Source: an uncultured Bacteroidia bacterium (GTDB lineage Bacteria; Bacteroidota; Bacteroidia; Bacteroidales; UBA932). From it: a stretch of 41,238 nucleotides of DNA. Where the stretch lies: the NCBI GenBank assembly GCA_902791945.1, contig CADAXR010000008.1, forward strand, positions 1-41,238, given 5' to 3'. The position numbers were made by a program, and so were the translations under genes. Each line of letters starts with the position of its first letter. The stretch's first letter is position 1. The notes under the pieces were generated by a model. The model had not been told where the DNA came from, searched no databases, and saw only the letters and a list, made by a program, of their open reading frames with translations. Shown in pieces: positions 15,764-25,150 of the stretch.

Positions 15764-16738
15764 GTGAAAAGATTCTTTAAATTCCTTCCTGTTCTGCTGC
15801 TTATTGTCCCGGTTGTCATTTTCCTGTCCGGAAAAAAACCCGAGAATAAAATCCGTCTCCTCTACTGGAATATCCAGATGGGAATGTGGGACGGTCAGAG
15901 TGACAACTACGACCGTTTTGTCGAATGGGTCAAAAGCAAGAACCCCGACATCTGTGTCTGGTGCGAGGGCGCATCCCTCCTCAAAACAGACTCTGACGCT
16001 ACAGCTCCGAAATCCGAACGCTATTTCCCGGCCGGCTGGCCTGAGGTGGCCCGCCGCTATGGTCACGACCATGTTTATGTCGGTGGAATGAGGGACCCCT
16101 TCCCTCAGATTATTACATCCAGGTTCCCCATAGATACAATGGGGAGGTTCATCGGGACATCTCCGGATTCGATTGTGGTCCATGGAGCCGGTTGGGCAAA
16201 GGTGTCTGCAGGAGATAAGGATATCAATATAGTGACTCTCCATCTGCAGCCTTATTCCTACTGGCGTTACCTCCCCGATGATCAGAGAGAGGAGTCATCC
16301 CGTAACTACGGCGGTGAGAAATACCGCAGGATGGAGGTGGAGTGGATATTCAACCATACTGTAAGGACCAGGGAGAACCCTGAAAATGAGCTTTGGATGG
16401 TGCTCGGCGATTTTAACTCCCGTTCCAGGAGAGATAATTTCTATTACAAGTGGTCACAGGCCAGCCAGGATTTCCTGGTCCATAATTACATTGAGGAGAC
16501 GGAGCCCTGGCTTTACGATGTCGTCGCCGAGACGTTCCCCGGGACTTTCTGCCCCAGCCACGGAAAAAAACGTATAGACTATGTCTACGTCAGCAGACCG
16601 CTTTTCAAAGCTGTAAAAAATGTCGTGACGGAACCGGACGCATTCTCCAAACCGAAGCCTACCGAACTGAAAAACATGAAACGTCCTTCCGACCATCACC
16701 CCATACTTGTCGATTTCAATCTTGACAGAATAAAATGA
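15764..16738 (+). CDS. EEP-family phosphodiesterase, membrane-anchored or exported
   Basis: Encodes 324 residues starting with GTG, 8 bases after the previous stop. The hydrophobic N-terminus (FLPVLLLIVPVVIFLSG) has no lipobox cysteine, so it is either a transmembrane anchor or a cleaved signal, placing the enzyme in the periplasm. From residue 28 on the whole protein is an EEP domain with all key residues: N36 in YWNIQMG, E68 in VWCEG, H160 in LHLQP, D216 and N218 in GDFNS, D310 and H311 in SDHHP. It is clearly paralogous to the C-terminal half of the preceding gene (the YWNIQ.GMW, NPDICVWCE and FPQ..TSR.P segments are shared). It could act on fragments imported by SusCD. Confidence 0.87.
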   Translation: MKRFFKFLPVLLLIVPVVIFLSGKKPENKIRLLYWNIQMGMWDGQSDNYDRFVEWVKSKNPDICVWCEGASLLKTDSDATAPKSERYFPAGWPEVARRYGHDHVYVGGMRDPFPQIITSRFPIDTMGRFIGTSPDSIVVHGAGWAKVSAGDKDINIVTLHLQPYSYWRYLPDDQREESSRNYGGEKYRRMEVEWIFNHTVRTRENPENELWMVLGDFNSRSRRDNFYYKWSQASQDFLVHNYIEETEPWLYDVVAETFPGTFCPSHGKKRIDYVYVSRPLFKAVKNVVTEPDAFSKPKPTELKNMKRPSDHHPILVDFNLDRIK

Positions 16739-17580
16739 AAAGATTTGGTTTAATCTGTTCTTTCATGGTGCTTGGAGCGCTGGTTTCCTGCTCCAAGAGG
16801 GACACCGGGCCCCGCCTGGAAGTGCTTACGCAAGACAACAAATCCTTGTTGAAGACATTCGCCGTGCCTGTTGAGGGGGGGACATTCACTCTCACTGCCA
16901 GGTCAAAGTCAACTCTGGATATTTTCTATGAAGAGTCCCCGGATGCCGAGACCGGATGGTTCAGGCTCCTGGATGTCTCGACCGCATCTGCCGGGACATA
17001 TATTGTCAAATTTTCCGTATCCCCTTTGGAGAGCACCCTGGATATCCGTAGCGGTATGCTGGGCTTCTCGGCCCCGGCTGATAATCTCGGAAAATTTCTT
17101 GAAGTTAGGCAGGGGTATAAAAGAATCTGGCAGCAGACTTTCTCCGGAATGCCGGACGGGGTCCTGGTCCTTGCCCCTGGAGAGTCATGGTCAAGCGGCT
17201 TTATCCCCGGCATCAGTTCGTTGAAGAATGCATATGTCTCCTTTCTGGCAAGGGTTGAGCCTGATCCGTCCGGGGAGGAGTTTGAAAGCGAGCCTCTCCG
17301 CGTGGATATTCTCGGCGGCGGAAGATTCCCCGAAATTGAGAGACAGTCCTATGTTATGGATATTGACAGGGGCGCGTCCTTCGGACCGCAATGTTTCCAC
17401 AAACTGAATATTTATAATTCAGGCCTTGTGTTCAGCTCTGAGAGTTCCTTTGTCCTCTCAGTCCCGGACCGGGCCGTCACACCAGTAATAGTCGATAACC
17501 TCAGTGTATATGAGCTTCCGGCCGAAGGCTCTGATATCGATGCAATCTCTGAAGATGACGATTACGATGAAGAAAATTAA
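16735..17580 (+). CDS. surface lipoprotein with BACON-like domain
   Basis: Encodes 281 residues and starts inside the previous stop (ATGA). A lipobox (ALVSCS) marks it as a lipoprotein. Residues about 28-130 resemble a BACON-type beta-sandwich: alternating hydrophobic strands, an R.G.LGF segment and ending FLEVRQGYK. The rest is beta-rich, possibly a jelly roll (QQTFSGMPDGVLVL). The C-terminus is strongly acidic (SEDDDYDEEN). BACON domains in this phylum usually space or bind glycans on the cell surface. No catalytic motif is visible, so an outer-membrane binding or spacer role next to SusC is likely but unproven. Confidence 0.7.
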   Translation: MKRFGLICSFMVLGALVSCSKRDTGPRLEVLTQDNKSLLKTFAVPVEGGTFTLTARSKSTLDIFYEESPDAETGWFRLLDVSTASAGTYIVKFSVSPLESTLDIRSGMLGFSAPADNLGKFLEVRQGYKRIWQQTFSGMPDGVLVLAPGESWSSGFIPGISSLKNAYVSFLARVEPDPSGEEFESEPLRVDILGGGRFPEIERQSYVMDIDRGASFGPQCFHKLNIYNSGLVFSSESSFVLSVPDRAVTPVIVDNLSVYELPAEGSDIDAISEDDDYDEEN

Positions 17581-20500
17581 TCAAATATTTGTATTTGCGA
17601 CGGTCCTGTTGCTATTTTCGGCAGTCAGGATGGCGGCTGCTCCCGTAACCGTAAAAGGGATTGTGCTGGATGAAAAGGGAGAAGTGCTCGCAGGGGCCAT
17701 TGTCGTAGCAAAGCCAGGGCCGGACGGCGCAGTCCGTGCCACCTCCACTACTGACGTCAACGGCATTTTTTCTATAAAATGCGAGTCGGAGGATGTCCTT
17801 GTTGCGATCTTTATGGGATATGACGATGTCATTGTGCCGGTCCCCTCAAACGGCGAGGTCGAAGTCGTGATGCATCCCAATGCCTCTTCGGTCCTTAATG
17901 AGTCGGTAGTTGTCGGATACGGAAGCGTCAGCCGTTCCGACCTTACAGGCAGTGTTACCAATGTCAATATGGGCGATATCCGTACCGCGGCTGTCACAAG
18001 TATCGACCAGGCACTTCAAGGGCGTGTGGCCGGAGCTGACATTATGAGTACCTCGGGCGACCCTGATGCTTCCACGTCCATCAGAGTCAGGGGCACGAGG
18101 AGTATCAATGCTTCCAATGACCCGCTGATTGTCGTGGACGGAGTGCTTGACGCCGTGTCGGACCTCAATGACATTAATCCGTCCGACATTGAATCGATCT
18201 CGGTGCTGAAGGACGCTTCATCCACGGCCATCTATGGTGCCCGAGGAGCAAACGGCGTCATCCTTATCACCACCAAGGAAACCACGACCAGCGGCAATGT
18301 AAGCATCACCGCCAAAATTACCGGCGGCGTCTCCATGCTTCCTGCCAAACTCGATATTATGGACGGGACGCAGTACGCCAACTATATGAACGAAACGGCC
18401 CAGCTGTCGAGCATCTGGCCGAACATCACGACTGAGACACCGGTGTCCGAAGGCCGCATCAAGGATCCTCTGTCAAAGGGGAAGGGGACTGACTGGATAG
18501 GTGAAATCATAAGAGTCGCCCCGTACCACAGCGAACAGATTACGGCAAGTGGTTCCATCTCCTCCGTCAAGTACTATGCTTCGTTCAATCACTATGACAA
18601 CCGCGGCATCATCAAAAACAGCGGGGTGCGCAACATGGTGGCACGGTTTAATGCTTCCGCCAATGTTTTCAAGTGGCTCAATATGGGGGTCAAGATCAAC
18701 TATACCTATAGGAACACCGATGAGAACCTTGCCCAGATAGGGGGTACGAACATCTACCACTCCGCCATCTATCTCTCGCCTCTGATTCCGGCGGACGCAA
18801 TAACCAATCCATTGAGTACCTCCGGAGCAAAGGTTACCCTGCCGACTTACCAGATAAGCGAGAATATCAGCAATACCCGCAGGAGCATTTTAAATATTGT
18901 CGGTTTCGGCGACTTCAAGATCGGTAAGGAATTAAAATTCCACACACAGGTGGCCTACTACCGCCTCGACCGTAACAAATATCAGTACAATCCCTCCACC
19001 CTTCCTTCCAGGATGGACGGCCAGGGGGGAAAAGCCAACCGCCTGTATTATCTTGAGAAGAAACTCAACTGGGATGCTACCCTGACCTGGAACAAGAAAT
19101 TCGGGAAGTCGCATTCCCTGAACGTAATGGGGGGAAGCGCATACTATGACTTCAAGAATGAGGGCTTCACTCTTGCCGGCCAGGGATATCTGGTAGATGA
19201 GGTGAAATGGAAGGATATGGACGCTGTGCAGGACAAAAACACGTACGTGGCGTCAACCGCGGCGCAGGACAGGCACACACTTTCATTCTTTGCCCGCATA
19301 AATTACGATTACGCCAAGCGTTATTATCTTACGTTCACGGCCAGGGCGGATGGCGCCTCCAATTTCGCTGCTAACAACAAGTGGGGATTTTTCCCTTCCG
19401 CCGCCGTTCGCTGGAATATTCACAACGAGCCGTTCATGAGGAACGCCGAAAAAATTGACGAGCTCTCCATAAAACTCAGTTACGGGCGGTCCGGCAACGA
19501 TGCTATTTCTACCTACCGGTCTTTGCCGGCCATGACATCAACCTCAACGGGCTATCTCTTCTCAGGTACACAGCCCGTGGCATATTATCCTTCCCGCCTG
19601 GCGTCGCCTGATTTGCGCTGGGAAAAGACGGATCTTATGAATCTCGCCCTTACCGGTGTATTTTTCAATAATCGCCTCAATATCACAGCTGAAGCTTATT
19701 ATGCCAGAACATCAGATCTCCTGCTGGATGTCCAGGTGGCCAATCAAACTGGTTATTCAAGCCGTCTCACCAACATAGGCGTCACTACAAACAAAGGTCT
19801 TGAACTGTCCATAGAGTCGCGAAATATCGTCAGGAACGGTTTTGTCTGGACCTCGGCGTTCACCATTTCCCATAACACGCAGAAGGTGGTGGATATCGGC
19901 GGTGAGAACTATATTGTAGCATACGCCGGACCTACTCCGGGATACATGATGTACGGCTACGTGAAAGGATACCCTCTCAATGCCCTTTGGGGCTTCCAGT
20001 CCGCCGGTGTATGGCATAACGAGGAAGAGATAGAGAGGAATAAGACCACTCACGCCGTGGCTACGATAAACGGAAGCACGCAACTTGGTTACCCCATTTA
20101 TGTCGACAGGAACCACGACGGGACGCTTGACAGCGAGGACCTGACCTATCTCGGCAACGCCGACCCTTACATATATGGAGGATTGCAGAATACCTTCCGT
20201 ATAGGCAAATTCACGCTTGGTGTTTATCTGGTCTATTCCATCGGCGGCAAGATATTCAATTACAGCGAGCTGTGGATGTCCGGTTCAAGACGCACCAACC
20301 AGTACACCTATATGGTCAATTCCTGGAGCCCCGTAAAGAACCCTGACTCCAACCTGCCCAGGGCGGGAATCCTAAGCGACGGCGATGTCCAGAGCACCAG
20401 GCAGCTTCACGATGCATCCTATCTCCGTCTCAAAACTGTCTCGCTTTCATATGTCTGGAACATAAAGAAGAAGTTCATGCGCGACATTACTTTCACGGTG

Positions 20501-20650
20501 TCCGGAGAGAATCTATGGCTTTGGAAAAAGTACAACGGTTTCGACCCCGACGTGTCTACTTCTTCCGAGGGCTCTACCATACGCAGGATGGACCTCGGCG
20601 CCTATCCGAAGGCTCGCACCATTATGGCTTCAATCCAATTCAGATATTGA
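17567..20650 (+). CDS. SusC-like TonB-dependent outer-membrane transporter
   Basis: Encodes 1027 residues. I chose the ATG at 17567, which gives a normal signal peptide (INQIFVFATVLLLFSAV) and overlaps the previous gene by 14 bases. The longer frame from 17504 lacks a signal at its start. Order of domains: carboxypeptidase-regulatory-like N-terminal domain (about 27-105, VTVKGIVLDEKGEVLAGA), TonB-box region with SVVVGYGS, plug (about 115-225, with IRVRGTRSINASNDPLIVVDG and DASSTAIYGARGANGVI) and a 22-strand-type barrel ending in the aromatic MASIQFRY. It imports oligomers too large for porins, together with the SusD-like protein encoded 6 bases downstream. The presence of SusC/D shows that the locus is for nutrient capture. 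Confidence 0.96.
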   Translation: MKKINQIFVFATVLLLFSAVRMAAAPVTVKGIVLDEKGEVLAGAIVVAKPGPDGAVRATSTTDVNGIFSIKCESEDVLVAIFMGYDDVIVPVPSNGEVEVVMHPNASSVLNESVVVGYGSVSRSDLTGSVTNVNMGDIRTAAVTSIDQALQGRVAGADIMSTSGDPDASTSIRVRGTRSINASNDPLIVVDGVLDAVSDLNDINPSDIESISVLKDASSTAIYGARGANGVILITTKETTTSGNVSITAKITGGVSMLPAKLDIMDGTQYANYMNETAQLSSIWPNITTETPVSEGRIKDPLSKGKGTDWIGEIIRVAPYHSEQITASGSISSVKYYASFNHYDNRGIIKNSGVRNMVARFNASANVFKWLNMGVKINYTYRNTDENLAQIGGTNIYHSAIYLSPLIPADAITNPLSTSGAKVTLPTYQISENISNTRRSILNIVGFGDFKIGKELKFHTQVAYYRLDRNKYQYNPSTLPSRMDGQGGKANRLYYLEKKLNWDATLTWNKKFGKSHSLNVMGGSAYYDFKNEGFTLAGQGYLVDEVKWKDMDAVQDKNTYVASTAAQDRHTLSFFARINYDYAKRYYLTFTARADGASNFAANNKWGFFPSAAVRWNIHNEPFMRNAEKIDELSIKLSYGRSGNDAISTYRSLPAMTSTSTGYLFSGTQPVAYYPSRLASPDLRWEKTDLMNLALTGVFFNNRLNITAEAYYARTSDLLLDVQVANQTGYSSRLTNIGVTTNKGLELSIESRNIVRNGFVWTSAFTISHNTQKVVDIGGENYIVAYAGPTPGYMMYGYVKGYPLNALWGFQSAGVWHNEEEIERNKTTHAVATINGSTQLGYPIYVDRNHDGTLDSEDLTYLGNADPYIYGGLQNTFRIGKFTLGVYLVYSIGGKIFNYSELWMSGSRRTNQYTYMVNSWSPVKNPDSNLPRAGILSDGDVQSTRQLHDASYLRLKTVSLSYVWNIKKKFMRDITFTVSGENLWLWKKYNGFDPDVSTSSEGSTIRRMDLGAYPKARTIMASIQFRY

Positions 20651-20656
20651 TCGTCT

Positions 20657-22138
20657 ATGTTGAATATGTATAAAATATCAGCTCTGATTCTCTCGGGCAC
20701 ACTTCTCTGCTCCTGTCTCAAGGAAGATTCCAGCGGGGTCGTGTCCCAGGACAACTTCTATGACACCGTGGAGCAGTGCCAGGCGTCGGTCAATTCCGCC
20801 TATATCCCTCTCAAATCAATATTTGCTTTTCGGTACTTGATTGCTACAGAGGGCGTTACGGATCTTGCGTCCGCAAACAACAATGCTCAGCCTGATGCCC
20901 GCCTGTTCATCACTCCGGCAAGCCCCGGCATCGGGGAGACGGTGTGGAAACAATGCTATATAGGCGTCAGAAATTCAACGTGCGCCGTATTCGGCATCGA
21001 AAACTCACAGCTTGAGTATTCGAGTACCTTCAGCCAGCTATGTGAAGCGAAAATACTCAGGGCGTTCTACTACTATATCCTTACGAGCTTTTTCGGCGAT
21101 GTCCCTTACTACAAGGATTACGTAAGGACGGTTGACGATCTTCAAAGGGTGGCGGCACTTCCCAGGATGAGCGCATTCGAAACCAGGAAGGACCTGTGCG
21201 AAGAGCTCCTTGAAATCGCCCCGAAAATGAAGCAGATCCGCACGTGTGAAGAAAAAGACAACCGTGTCGGTGCTGCCATGGCGTGGATGCTGATTGCAAA
21301 GATGTCGATGTGGAACGAGGATTGGGAGACGGCTCTTGAGGCCCTTTCCCATCTCAGGGAAATATATGGAGAGCTGTCCAGCTACCCTATTGAGGATATA
21401 ATGTTCCGCAACAAGAACACCGCGGAATCCATTTTCGAAGTCCAGCATGCCTATGAAAAAGGGGGAATCAGCTATGCCTCTAACTGCGCAAGTGCGTGTA
21501 TGCCTTATCCAAGGGCTTCGGGGACATATACCTATGATGGTGTGGATATACCCGAACTTGGGAACGAGGCTACGGCGTGGTCTCCCATCCGGCCGACAAC
21601 CTATATGAAAAAGACCGTCATGCCTTCATCGGTGGAAGACGGCCGGAGAGCGATCAATATGGTCAGCAGCTGGAATGGGAAAAACTTCTCCAACACCTGG
21701 ATGGGGCCCAAATTCTGGTGTCCGGGGATGTACAACACATCGGATTCCAACAATTATAAGGTCTTCCGCTTTGCGGATGCAGTCCTTATGATGTCAGAGT
21801 GCTACTGTGAACTCGGTGACTACCCGGCCTCCATCGCGTGCCTCGACGAGGTGCGCTCCAGGGCCGGACTTCCGGGTTACGGAGCGTTCAAGAACGTCTC
21901 CAAACTGCGCGACGAAATCAGAAAGGAACGCGGCAGGGAGCTTTTCGGTGAATTCCAGAGAAAATATGACCTGGTGCGATGGGGAATATGGTTCTCGTTT
22001 ACCGCCCAGTACAACACCTATTACATGGTTCAGGAAAACATCAAGCCATGTCACGAATATTATCCCATCCCGGACCAGCAGGTAATCGCTTCCGGATATA
22101 ATCTCGACAATAATGCTTACAAGGAATATGGACTGTAA
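20657..22138 (+). CDS. SusD/RagB-like substrate-binding lipoprotein
   Basis: Encodes 493 residues (the second in-frame ATG at 20666 is an equally good start). The lipobox is LLCSCL, followed by KEDSSG. The SusD pattern is clear: SQDNFYDTVEQCQASVNSAY at the N-terminus, AKILRAFYYYILTSFFGDVPYY near residue 140 (TPR-type helices), FRFADAVLMMSECYCELGD, and the C-terminal VRSRAGLP, RKERGRELFGEFQRKYDLVRWG and YYPIPDQQV. It forms the lid over the SusC barrel and determines ligand preference. The binding face cannot be interpreted without a structure. Confidence 0.96.
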   Translation: MLNMYKISALILSGTLLCSCLKEDSSGVVSQDNFYDTVEQCQASVNSAYIPLKSIFAFRYLIATEGVTDLASANNNAQPDARLFITPASPGIGETVWKQCYIGVRNSTCAVFGIENSQLEYSSTFSQLCEAKILRAFYYYILTSFFGDVPYYKDYVRTVDDLQRVAALPRMSAFETRKDLCEELLEIAPKMKQIRTCEEKDNRVGAAMAWMLIAKMSMWNEDWETALEALSHLREIYGELSSYPIEDIMFRNKNTAESIFEVQHAYEKGGISYASNCASACMPYPRASGTYTYDGVDIPELGNEATAWSPIRPTTYMKKTVMPSSVEDGRRAINMVSSWNGKNFSNTWMGPKFWCPGMYNTSDSNNYKVFRFADAVLMMSECYCELGDYPASIACLDEVRSRAGLPGYGAFKNVSKLRDEIRKERGRELFGEFQRKYDLVRWGIWFSFTAQYNTYYMVQENIKPCHEYYPIPDQQVIASGYNLDNNAYKEYGL

Positions 22139-22775
22139 AATAATTTGTCTGTGGACTGTAGTGCTGCTGCTCGCAATCCCCGGATGCCGCAAGGCGGATC
22201 CTTTTGAGAAAGCGCTTGGCTTGCAGTCCAGACGCGTTGTCCTGTCCGCTGAGACGGGAATAACCTCGGTTACGGTGTACAGCAACACCTCCTGGACCGT
22301 GCACTTCTTCCCCGAGGTCTCCTGGGCCGGCCTTGACCGGCTCAGCGGCAGGAATACTTCCGGAGTTTATTTCTCCTATGCGGCCAATTACAATCTTGCA
22401 CGCAAGGTCGCCCTGGCCTTCGAGGCCGGTGGTGTCCGCGACACAGTGTGGATGGTGCAGAAGGGCGGGCTTGCCAATCCTTCAATCGCCCTTTCGCCGC
22501 AGACCCTGTCGCTCGGTGCCGGTGAAACTTCCGGCAGCGCCGCAGTTACGACCAATCTCAGGTCCGACTGGAAGGACGTGGTTTGGAAAATTGACTATAT
22601 CGATGGCAATCCTGACTGGATAACGGAAGTCCGGCTGAGCGAAACGACGCTTTCATTCGACCTTTTGCCCAACACCGGCGACTCCGTCCGCAAGGCGGTG
22701 ATTACACTGAGCCACACCGATGCCGAGGACAACGAAATCAAGGCTATGCTCACTATAAATCAAAATCCCGCATAA
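22128..22775 (+). CDS. BACON-domain lipoprotein
   Basis: Encodes 215 residues from the ATG at 22128, which directly precedes MDCKIICLWTVVLLL and a lipobox (AIPGC). It overlaps the SusD gene by 11 bases. Two successive beta-sandwich repeats are visible. The first has SWTVHFFPEVSWAGLDRLSG and closes with TVWMVQKGG. The second has WKDVVWKIDYIDG and closes with LTINQNP, the usual BACON ending. No enzyme motif is seen. By position after susD it occupies the place of a surface glycan-binding protein (SGBP) in polysaccharide loci, here presumably binding the substrate of this operon. Confidence 0.78.
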   Translation: MDCKIICLWTVVLLLAIPGCRKADPFEKALGLQSRRVVLSAETGITSVTVYSNTSWTVHFFPEVSWAGLDRLSGRNTSGVYFSYAANYNLARKVALAFEAGGVRDTVWMVQKGGLANPSIALSPQTLSLGAGETSGSAAVTTNLRSDWKDVVWKIDYIDGNPDWITEVRLSETTLSFDLLPNTGDSVRKAVITLSHTDAEDNEIKAMLTINQNPA

Positions 22776-24964
22776 TGAGACCGTCTTTAAAATATACCGT
22801 TTATATTTTTCTGCTTATCCTTGCCGCGTCGTGCTCCGTTGACGATGCGAAATATCTTCAACGGGATGAACTTGGCGCAACACGGCGGGAGTTCTACGTG
22901 GACGCCAATTCCGGCAGCGTCTCCTTCGACGTGTACGCCAACAAGAGTGGCAGCATAAACGTCGTGGCCGGCGACGGGTGGCTTCACACGGATATTTCTT
23001 CATTTGCCGGAGACGCTACGGTAACCGTGGAGTATCTCTACAACGAAGGCCTGCCAAGACAAGGCATGATACTCCTCGAGACAGAGAGCCGTAAGGATAC
23101 CGTCCGGGTCATGCAGGAGGGACTTCAGAGCGAACTCTTCGAGTTTCCCCAGACCAGCGTGGTAGTCTACAACGGGCTCGGCGACACCGAGGTTCCGGTC
23201 GAGTGCAACGTTCCTCAGGAGGAGGTAGAGATTTCCGTGCAGTACATGGATGGAAGCGGATGGATCCGCTCAGTCACGCTTCTTGAGGACAAACTCGTGC
23301 TCTCTACCGAAGACAATGCAGATCCTTCGATGAGAAGGATTGCGTACATCCACCTTTCTCACACCGACAGCTGGGGACGCGTCAAGCCTGTCCTCATCCG
23401 GGTCACCCAGACTCCTTCCGACAATTCCCTCGGAGATGAAGTCAGCTTTGCAGAACTCAGGGCTCTTTACGGAGAGGATGGAAGCAGTATCATCGAGGAC
23501 GACTACTGCATCACCGGCTATGTCGTCAGCCGTACCGAATCAGGCAATATGGGAGAGAACGAAGTCTTTACAATCAACTATATTGACTATGCGGCCGACA
23601 CCCAGACCGTATATGTAGAAAGCGAAGACGGTGCTTATGGCTTCCGTATACGTACGGCTACATCGGAAGACAATGTGTTTCATCCGGACACTAAAGTGAA
23701 GATGCTGCTTAACGGCGCGTCTATCCGCAGGGAATCTGATCCTGAGAGGTACATGCTCGAGGATGTGACCTCGGCGATGGTATTGGAATCCGCCGCCGTC
23801 GCCGAAGGGGAAATCCCGGTCAAACAGATGCATATCGGAGATATAAAGGACTCCGATATCTACACCTACGTAACGCTCCTTGACTGTGAGATCCCGGTGC
23901 GCAAAGGCTGTCTTACCCCGATCAACGAAGGCTATACCAGACTCTTTAACAGCAACAGGGTGAGTAAATTCCCCATCATTGTCCGGGATATACAGGGCGG
24001 AAGCCTTTATATGTACACCAACACGACCTGCCCTTACCGTCGGACCGGAGCCAGGCTGCCGTACGGCAAAGGCTCGGTGTCGGGCATAGTCGTGCACGAA
24101 AAATACCGCAGTTTCATTGACAAAGACAATCCTGATGAGGACCTTTGCGGCAACATAGGAAGGTATCAGATCCGTCATACCCGCTACGAGGATATTGCTC
24201 TTGAGGATGATTTCGAGAACAGTTTCTCCGCGCTTCTCACCGAATACCGCTATATGAATGTGCCGGACCCGAATCCCGACGGTGTATGGCTCCCGACCTA
24301 TGGCGACAACGGCTATTTCACCCACACCAAATCCTCGGACTGCTACCCTGCGACCGAGTATTCCTATCTGGGTCCGTGCGGGAGTACGAACAAGGGTAAT
24401 GTAAACGGCTTCGGCATCATCCTTCCCGACGGGACAGACTACGGCAAGGCGGAATTCCCCAATGCCAACAGTGACGGGAAGGGCGCTTCCGCTTACAATA
24501 TGAAACTCAGCTGGAGGACCAACAAGTGGTGGGACACAACCACCGACCGGCCTGAGTACTGGATAATAGAGTTCTCGACAGCCGGAGTCAGCTCTGACCG
24601 TGTCTCTATGCAGCTTGCCACCCACAACCGGTCCCAGGACCTCCGCGATCCCCGTTACTGGGCGGCCGAATGGTCGTTCCAGGGAGATGTGTCCGCTGAT
24701 GCTGACGCTCAGTGGCACCTGATAGGGGAATACGTCGTCCCGGATGTCGGCATTGACGCCAACACTCTGATCAACCAGTGTCTCGGTTTCAAGCAGATGG
24801 ATTTCCCCCTCCCGACTGAGATACTAGGCCACGACAAGGTCTATATACGCCTCCACCCCGTAAGCAAGGCTGCCGGCTCCGGCTACGATTATGACGAATC
24901 CACCATCAAACAGAGCGGCAACGGCAACGCAATCTCCTACTTTGCGATACGATACAACAAATAA
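22775..24964 (+). CDS. BACON and DUF5689-like multidomain lipoprotein
   Basis: Encodes 729 residues, overlapping the previous stop by one base. The lipobox is LAASCS. Two BACON-like repeats occupy about 30-215 (closing with VRVMQEG and IRVTQTP). Residues about 220-470 resemble DUF5689, an OB-fold-like domain of Bacteroidota surface proteins (FAELRALYGEDGSSIIEDDY, ITGYVVSRTESGNMGENEVF, GFRIRT, KVKMLLNGASI). The last 250 residues are a jelly-roll-like domain (YWIIEFSTAGVSSDRVSMQL). I recall DUF5689 proteins beside EEP nucleases and TonB receptors in other Bacteroidota, which fits here. It may bind a nucleic-acid-like or other anionic phosphodiester polymer. No catalytic site is recognised. Confidence 0.75.
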   Translation: MRPSLKYTVYIFLLILAASCSVDDAKYLQRDELGATRREFYVDANSGSVSFDVYANKSGSINVVAGDGWLHTDISSFAGDATVTVEYLYNEGLPRQGMILLETESRKDTVRVMQEGLQSELFEFPQTSVVVYNGLGDTEVPVECNVPQEEVEISVQYMDGSGWIRSVTLLEDKLVLSTEDNADPSMRRIAYIHLSHTDSWGRVKPVLIRVTQTPSDNSLGDEVSFAELRALYGEDGSSIIEDDYCITGYVVSRTESGNMGENEVFTINYIDYAADTQTVYVESEDGAYGFRIRTATSEDNVFHPDTKVKMLLNGASIRRESDPERYMLEDVTSAMVLESAAVAEGEIPVKQMHIGDIKDSDIYTYVTLLDCEIPVRKGCLTPINEGYTRLFNSNRVSKFPIIVRDIQGGSLYMYTNTTCPYRRTGARLPYGKGSVSGIVVHEKYRSFIDKDNPDEDLCGNIGRYQIRHTRYEDIALEDDFENSFSALLTEYRYMNVPDPNPDGVWLPTYGDNGYFTHTKSSDCYPATEYSYLGPCGSTNKGNVNGFGIILPDGTDYGKAEFPNANSDGKGASAYNMKLSWRTNKWWDTTTDRPEYWIIEFSTAGVSSDRVSMQLATHNRSQDLRDPRYWAAEWSFQGDVSADADAQWHLIGEYVVPDVGIDANTLINQCLGFKQMDFPLPTEILGHDKVYIRLHPVSKAAGSGYDYDESTIKQSGNGNAISYFAIRYNK

Positions 24965-24976
24965 ACTCTAAATGAT

Positions 24977-25135
24977 ATGAAAAAAAGACAGAAAACATTC
25001 TCTTGCAAGAGAAAGGGGTATTTTACCCCTGAAATCACCTGGCATGGTTCAGTCATGACTTGTGATATCTGCGCTTCCCAGCAGACCTCGACAAATGAGG
25101 AATTTGTCGAGGAGGACTACAGTAATCAATGGTAA
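24977..25135 (+). CDS. small operon peptide, 52 residues
   Basis: A short frame starting ATG AAA AAA AGA, 12 bases after the previous stop and 15 before the next start, fills what would otherwise be the only gap in this part of the operon. It has a basic N-terminus (MKKRQKTFSCKRKGYFTPEI), a middle with two cysteines (MTCDICASQQ) and an acidic tail ending EEFVEEDYSNQW. There is no signal peptide or membrane helix. The Y-x-x-P-E opening and aromatic, acidic tail recall small Bacteroidales proteins of unknown function that I remember from surface-protein operons. A second peptide of the same kind lies at 31072. Function unknown. Confidence 0.65.
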   Translation: MKKRQKTFSCKRKGYFTPEITWHGSVMTCDICASQQTSTNEEFVEEDYSNQW

Positions 25136-25150
25136 AAAAAGAACATCGAT

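Noticed and set aside
17504-17566. Upstream start for the SusC-like gene
   Set aside because: The extra 21 residues come from the preceding gene's coding region and would mask the signal peptide that starts at 17567.
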